Assembly: GCA_965229335.1 (NCBI GenBank)
Contig: OZ245874.1
Span: forward strand, 5,208,001-5,272,000
Direction of reading: 5' to 3'
DNA from: JAFKFH01 sp017307375
Lineage (GTDB): Bacteria > Pseudomonadota > Alphaproteobacteria > Ferrovibrionales > Ferrovibrionaceae
Length of the DNA: 64,000 nucleotides
The notes under the pieces are model-generated. The model ran no database searches, was not told the origin of the DNA, and was given only the letters and a program-made list of their open reading frames with translations. This document shows positions 60,017-64,000 of this stretch, in pieces; the first letter of the stretch is position 1; every line of letters starts with the position of its first letter. Made by a program: the position numbers and the translations under genes.

Positions 60017-60789
60017 GCGAGACGCGCGCCGGCGAGCGTATCGCCAAGGTCATCGCCCGGGCCGGCGTCGCTTCGCGCCGCGATGCCGAGAAGCTGATTG
60101 CCGAGGGCCGGGTCGCGGTCGACGGCAAGGTCCTGTCCTCGCCCGCCTACAACGTGGTGCCGGGCCAGACCGTGACGGTCAACGGCAAGCCGCTGCCCGA
60201 GGCCGAGCCGAGCCGGCTGTGGCTCTATCACAAGCCCAAGGGCCTGGTGACCAGCCATCGCGACCCGCAGGGTCGCCCGACCGTGTTCGCCAGCCTTCCG
60301 CCCGGGCTGCCGCGCGTCATCTCGGTCGGCCGGCTGGACTTCAATTCCGAGGGCCTGCTGCTGCTGACCAATGACGGCGAGATCGCCCGGCGGATGGAAC
60401 TGCCCTCGACCGGCTGGCTGCGCCGCTACCGTGTGCGCGTGCATGGCGCGCCCGACCAGAAGGTCCTCGACCGGCTCGACCAGGGGATCACCGTCGACGG
60501 CATCGCCTATGGCTCGATCAAGGCGGCGGTCGACAAGGTGCAGGGCTCGAACACCTGGCTGACCATGACCCTCCGCGAAGGCAAGAACCGCGAGATCCGC
60601 AAGGTGCTCGACTTCTTCGGCATGCCGGTCAGCCGCCTGATCCGGGTCGCCTACGGCCCGTTCCAGCTGGGCCAGCTCGAAGAAGGCGCCGTCAAGGAGG
60701 TCGCCGGCAAAGTGCTGCGCGAGCAGCTCGGCCTGAAGAAGGGCGAGAAGGTGAAGACGGAACCCGAGCGTGCGGATCGTCGGCGGTAA
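60013..60789 (+). CDS. rluB: 23S rRNA pseudouridine synthase, RluB/RsuA type
   Basis: This 258-residue enzyme converts a uridine in 23S rRNA to pseudouridine. It has an S4 RNA-binding domain (RIAKVIARAGVASRRDAEKLI, ~8-28 onward) and the RsuA/RluB/E/F catalytic motif SVGRLDFNSEGLLLLTNDG (~98-116) with the essential aspartate. GKNREIRKVLDFFG matches RluB. The RluB rather than RsuA assignment rests on this similarity by eye. It overlaps rsmD by 20 bases. Confidence 0.88.
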   Translation: MSETRAGERIAKVIARAGVASRRDAEKLIAEGRVAVDGKVLSSPAYNVVPGQTVTVNGKPLPEAEPSRLWLYHKPKGLVTSHRDPQGRPTVFASLPPGLPRVISVGRLDFNSEGLLLLTNDGEIARRMELPSTGWLRRYRVRVHGAPDQKVLDRLDQGITVDGIAYGSIKAAVDKVQGSNTWLTMTLREGKNREIRKVLDFFGMPVSRLIRVAYGPFQLGQLEEGAVKEVAGKVLREQLGLKKGEKVKTEPERADRRR

Positions 60790-61342
60790 GTATCGCGGCC
60801 GCAAGCTCGAGACCGGTCCCGACCAGGCGATCCGCCCGACCAGCGACCGCACGCGCGAGGCGCTGTTCTCGATCCTGGCCCACAACGCCGCCCTCGCCCC
60901 GCTCGACGACGACCGCCCGGCCTGGCCGCGCGAGGCCCGGGTGCTCGACGCCTGCGCCGGCACCGGCGCGCTGGGGCTGGAGGCATGGTCGCGCGGCGCC
61001 GCCCAGGTGGCCTTCATCGAAAAGGCGCCGGCCCATTGCCGGCTGATCGAACGCAACGCCAGGGGGTGCGGCATCGACCGCCCGCAGGTGTTCCAGCGCG
61101 ACGCGGTGCTGCCAGGCAAGGCGCCGCAGGCCTTCGACCTCGTCTTCACCGACCCGCCCTATGCCGACGGGCTGGTGCCGCAGATCCTGTCGGCGCTGGC
61201 GACGCAGGGCTGGATCGCGCCGGGGGCCCTCGTCGTCGCCGAGATCCCGGCGAAAGGCGTCCTGTTGCCGCCGTCCGGTTTCGCGGCATTGGACGAACGG
61301 GTCTACGGCGCCGCCAGGCTCGTGTTCCTGCGCCATCGCTGA
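60770..61342 (+). CDS. rsmD: 16S rRNA (guanine966-N2)-methyltransferase RsmD
   Basis: RsmD (190 residues) methylates G966 of 16S rRNA. Seen: the N-terminal RIVGGKYRGRKL, RPTSDRTREALFSIL, the SAM-binding VLDACAGTGALGLEAWSRGA (~58-77) and the catalytic FTDPPYADG (~126-134). The start is GTG 60770 inside the rluB end, in another frame. rluB-rsmD pairing is common in alphaproteobacteria. Confidence 0.94.
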   Translation: MRIVGGKYRGRKLETGPDQAIRPTSDRTREALFSILAHNAALAPLDDDRPAWPREARVLDACAGTGALGLEAWSRGAAQVAFIEKAPAHCRLIERNARGCGIDRPQVFQRDAVLPGKAPQAFDLVFTDPPYADGLVPQILSALATQGWIAPGALVVAEIPAKGVLLPPSGFAALDERVYGAARLVFLRHR

Positions 61343-61344
61343 CG

Positions 61345-62520
61345 ATGCGGGCGCTGGGCCTTGCCGCCGGCCTGGTCGTCGCGGCCCTGCCCGCCCTCGC
61401 CGCCGAACCGATCAAGGTTTCGGTGGGGGCCGTGTTCGAAGCCTATCTTGCCGGCGTCGACCAGACGGCCCCGTCCGGCCGTCGCGACTTCGCGATCTAC
61501 CGCCGCTCGCGCCTGACCTTCGGCGGCGACACCGTGCTCGACGACGGCGCGAAGACCGGATTTCGCATCGTGCTGCGCGGCGAGGCGCACGCGCGCAACC
61601 AGGTCGACCAGTCCTGGATCTTTCTCGAACACGCCTTCGGCCGCTTCGAACTGGGCCGGGTGCGCAGCGCCGCCTATCTGATGCACTACGCGATGCCAGG
61701 CATCCAGGGCTCCGGCGATCCCTGGCTGATCAACCGGCCGGCCGGGGATTTCACCGGCATGGTGATCCCGCCCGCCAATCTCGCCCGCCGTTCGTCCAGC
61801 TTCGTCGACTCGCCGAAAAGTTCGCGGCTCGTCTATTACACCCCGCGGATCGACGGGCTGCAGATCGGCTTGTCCTACACCCCGGACGGCTGCATCGCCC
61901 TGCCGGGCGGCTATGACTCGCCGACCCAGAACGGCCCGACGGTCAGCCAGAACTGCCCCGGCACGATCGACACTGCCTTCCAGGGTTCCGGCGACCTCGG
62001 CCAGCAGGGCGACCGGGTTTCGCTGGGTATCAATTATCTGCGGAAGATCGGCACCGTCGAACTGGCGCTGTCGGCGGGCTATCTCGCCACCCGGGTCGAG
62101 AATTCGGGCGGCGGGCTGTTTCGCGACCAGCAGGCCTGGAACATCGGCGGACAGTTGCGCCATGCCGAGTTCATCCTGGGTGCCGCCTTCAAGGCCGACG
62201 ACCACGGCACGGTACGCGCCGCGACCACGCCGGTGCAGGGGCGCGAGACCGACTGGAACATCGGCCTCGTCCGCCTCGACGGCCGCTGGCGCTACGGTGT
62301 CGGCTATGCCGCGGCGCGGGTCTCGGCCCTCGATACCGGCGGCGCGACGCTCGGCCACGACCGCTACGATGCCGTCGAAATCGGCGGCTCGTATGAACTG
62401 GGACCGGGGATCAACCTGACGGCCGGTGCCGAGTTCGAGCGCTGGACCAGCTACAGCGGCAACCCGCGTGCCGCCAATCGCGGCTGGGTCTGGCAGGCCG
62501 GCGTGGTCGCCCGGTTCTGA
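61345..62520 (+). CDS. Outer-membrane porin-like protein
   Basis: The 391-residue protein has a signal peptide (cleaved near ALA-AEP, ~20) and the alternating pattern of a beta-barrel ending in aromatic WVWQAGVVARF, the usual porin C-terminus. Strand motifs such as GDTVLDDGAKTGFRIVLRGE and ENSGGGLFRDQQAWNIGGQL resemble the alphaproteobacterial porin group. It starts 2 bases after rsmD, probably by chance of packing rather than function. Confidence 0.85.
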   Translation: MRALGLAAGLVVAALPALAAEPIKVSVGAVFEAYLAGVDQTAPSGRRDFAIYRRSRLTFGGDTVLDDGAKTGFRIVLRGEAHARNQVDQSWIFLEHAFGRFELGRVRSAAYLMHYAMPGIQGSGDPWLINRPAGDFTGMVIPPANLARRSSSFVDSPKSSRLVYYTPRIDGLQIGLSYTPDGCIALPGGYDSPTQNGPTVSQNCPGTIDTAFQGSGDLGQQGDRVSLGINYLRKIGTVELALSAGYLATRVENSGGGLFRDQQAWNIGGQLRHAEFILGAAFKADDHGTVRAATTPVQGRETDWNIGLVRLDGRWRYGVGYAAARVSALDTGGATLGHDRYDAVEIGGSYELGPGINLTAGAEFERWTSYSGNPRAANRGWVWQAGVVARF

Positions 62521-62524
62521 ACGC

Positions 62525-64000
62525 CTATTTCCGCCCGAACAACCGCTCGATATCGCCGAGCTTCAGGGTGACATAGGTCGGGCGGCCGTGATTGCACTGG
62601 CCGGAATTGGGCACCCGCTCCATCTCGCGCAGCAAGGCGTTCATCTCGTCGGCCGACAGCCGCCGGCCGGCGCGCACCGAGCCGTGGCAGGCCATGGTGG
62701 CGCAGACATGGTCGAGGCGTTCCTTCAATCCCAGACTCTGGTCCATCTCGGCCAGTTCGTCGGCCAGGTTGCGCACCAGACCGTGCACGTCGCTCTGGCC
62801 CAACGCCGCCGGCGTCTCACGCACCAGTACCGCGCCGGGGCCGAAGGCTTCGATGACCAGGCCCAACTCGGCGAATTCCCCGGCCCGCGCCACCAGCCGG
62901 TCGGCGTCGCCGGCATCGAGCTCGACCACTTCGGGCAGCAGCAGCATCTGGCGCGCCACGCCGCGGTCGGCCAGTTCGACCTTCATCCGCTCGTACACCA
63001 ACCGCTCATGCGCGGCATGCTGGTCGACGATGACGATGCCATCGGCGGTCTGGGCGACGATGTAGGTGCCGTGCAGCTGGGCCCTTGCCGCCCCCATCGG
63101 GTGCAGTTCGGCCATCACGTCGGCCGGGGGCATCTCGGCCCGTGCCGAAGGTTGGGCGACCCCGGTGGCCAGCGGTGCCTGATAGGCCGCCGCCTGCTCG
63201 CGCAGCGCATGGGACGGCAACGGGCCGCCGGGACGCGGCTGCCACTGGAACTGCGGCGCCGGGGCCCGCTGCTGTTCGCGCGCCAGCAGGTCGAGGGCGA
63301 TGGCGGTATTGCTGGTCGAGGCGCGCTGGCCGGCCCCGTCGAGGGCATGGCGGATCGCCCCGACGATCAGCCCGCGGATGGCGTTGCCATCGCGGAAACG
63401 CACCTCGGCCTTGGCCGGGTGGACGTTGACGTCGACGATGTCGGACGGCAGATCGAGGAACAGCGCCACCACCGGATGGCGGTCATGCGCCAGCACGTCC
63501 ATATAGGCGCCGCGGATCGCGCCGAGGAACAGCTTGTCGCGCACCGGGCGGCCGTTGACGCAGAGATACTGGTGGCGGGCGGTGCCGCGGTTGAAGGTCG
63601 GCAGCCCGACGAAGCCGGTCAGCCGCACCCCGTCGCGCACCGCATCGATGCGCACCGCATTTTCGGCGAAGTCGCGGCCGAGGATCTGAGCCAGGCGCTC
63701 GAGCCGCGCTTCGAACAGGTCGCCCTGGGTCGCGTCGAGGCGCAGCACGACGCGACCGGAATCGGCGACGGTGAAGCCGACATCGGGATGGGCCATCGCC
63801 AGCCGGCGGACATGGTCGAGCGCATGGTCGAGTTCGACCCGGTCGGCCTTGAGGAACTTCAGCCGCGCCGGGGTGGCATGGAACAGGTCGCGCACCTCGA
63901 CCCGGGTGCCCGGCGGGTGGGCTGCGGGCCGCGGCCCGTCGAGGCGCCCGCCATCGACGGTCAGCGCGAAGGCCGTATCCTGGCCGCGCGGGCGCGAGAC
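62525..64000 (-). CDS. mutL: DNA mismatch repair protein MutL, 5' end cut by window edge
   Basis: The frame is open to the right edge, giving 491 codons of the middle and C-terminal parts. The N-terminal ATPase motifs lie outside; visible are the following GTRVEVRDLFHATPARLKFL, NRGTARHQYLCVNGRPV and DVNVHPAKAEVRF of the transducer domain, a Pro/Ala-rich linker, and the C-terminal dimerisation domain with the metal-binding endonuclease motif DQHAAHERLVYE and QCNHGRPTYV. So this MutL should nick DNA, as expected in bacteria lacking MutH. GTG 63895 is an internal codon, not the start. Confidence 0.95.
   Translation of the reverse strand, partial: VSRPRGQDTAFALTVDGGRLDGPRPAAHPPGTRVEVRDLFHATPARLKFLKADRVELDHALDHVRRLAMAHPDVGFTVADSGRVVLRLDATQGDLFEARLERLAQILGRDFAENAVRIDAVRDGVRLTGFVGLPTFNRGTARHQYLCVNGRPVRDKLFLGAIRGAYMDVLAHDRHPVVALFLDLPSDIVDVNVHPAKAEVRFRDGNAIRGLIVGAIRHALDGAGQRASTSNTAIALDLLAREQQRAPAPQFQWQPRPGGPLPSHALREQAAAYQAPLATGVAQPSARAEMPPADVMAELHPMGAARAQLHGTYIVAQTADGIVIVDQHAAHERLVYERMKVELADRGVARQMLLLPEVVELDAGDADRLVARAGEFAELGLVIEAFGPGAVLVRETPAALGQSDVHGLVRNLADELAEMDQSLGLKERLDHVCATMACHGSVRAGRRLSADEMNALLREMERVPNSGQCNHGRPTYVTLKLGDIERLFGRK

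Overview
The window is dense, GC-rich bacterial chromosome. Gene order and families point to an alphaproteobacterium of a Rhodospirillales-like lineage: a ccmABC/ccmDEFGHI cytochrome c maturation system, a phoR-pstSCAB-phoU-phoB operon, TRAP transport, and an ECF42-type sigma factor with its DGPF partner. The genus cannot be read from the sequence. Genes are packed with ATGA/GTGA overlaps, and no gene-free stretch exceeds 300 bases (the longest, 49797-50036, is about 240). I see no rRNA, tRNA, CRISPR array, insertion sequence or phage module.

Layout. 1-3764: a LysR regulator cut by the left edge, an MscS channel fused to a cyclic-nucleotide-binding domain, and glutathione-independent formaldehyde dehydrogenase. 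3909-13189 (minus): the complete phosphate-starvation operon, with a Pho box overlapping the phoR stop codon; its two permeases carry very large periplasmic domains. 13262-19834: a putative HExxH metalloprotease, a sensor PP2C phosphatase, queF, a GFA-family protein, a MATE exporter, a class II aldolase and a DUF1275 membrane protein. 19845-23586 (minus): three major-facilitator transporters, two of them a near-identical tandem pair. 24131-32185: ccmA-B-C, a PAS-GGDEF diguanylate cyclase, then ccmD-E-F-G-H-I. 32249-36866: a small unknown gene, a nitrate/sulfonate/thiamine-precursor type ABC transporter, then a DGPF protein and an ECF42 sigma factor.

36877-40503 (minus): a 1208-residue exported protein of delta-60 and WD40-like repeats. 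40654-43679: dapF, mtaB, ftsY. 43683-47474: a TRAP transporter operon divergent from an IclR regulator, with a perfect palindrome inside the shared promoter. 47466-51660: a NIPSNAP protein facing a TetR regulator across two operator-like repeats, a second GFA protein, ogt, an SDR oxidoreductase, a YafY-type regulator and the 3' remnant of another SDR gene. 51874-57190: a MASE4 hybrid histidine kinase, a cydB gene with no cydA beside it, the septation protein YciB and an M14 carboxypeptidase. 57177-64000: a TetR regulator, a Nudix hydrolase, a metallophosphoesterase, a class I glutamine amidotransferase, rluB, rsmD, a porin-like protein and most of mutL (cut by the right edge).

Most of the window is core metabolism. 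The features that stand out are the enlarged Pst permeases, the diguanylate cyclase inside the ccm cluster, the orphan cydB, the composite delta-60 protein, and several clear but uncharacterised operator sites.
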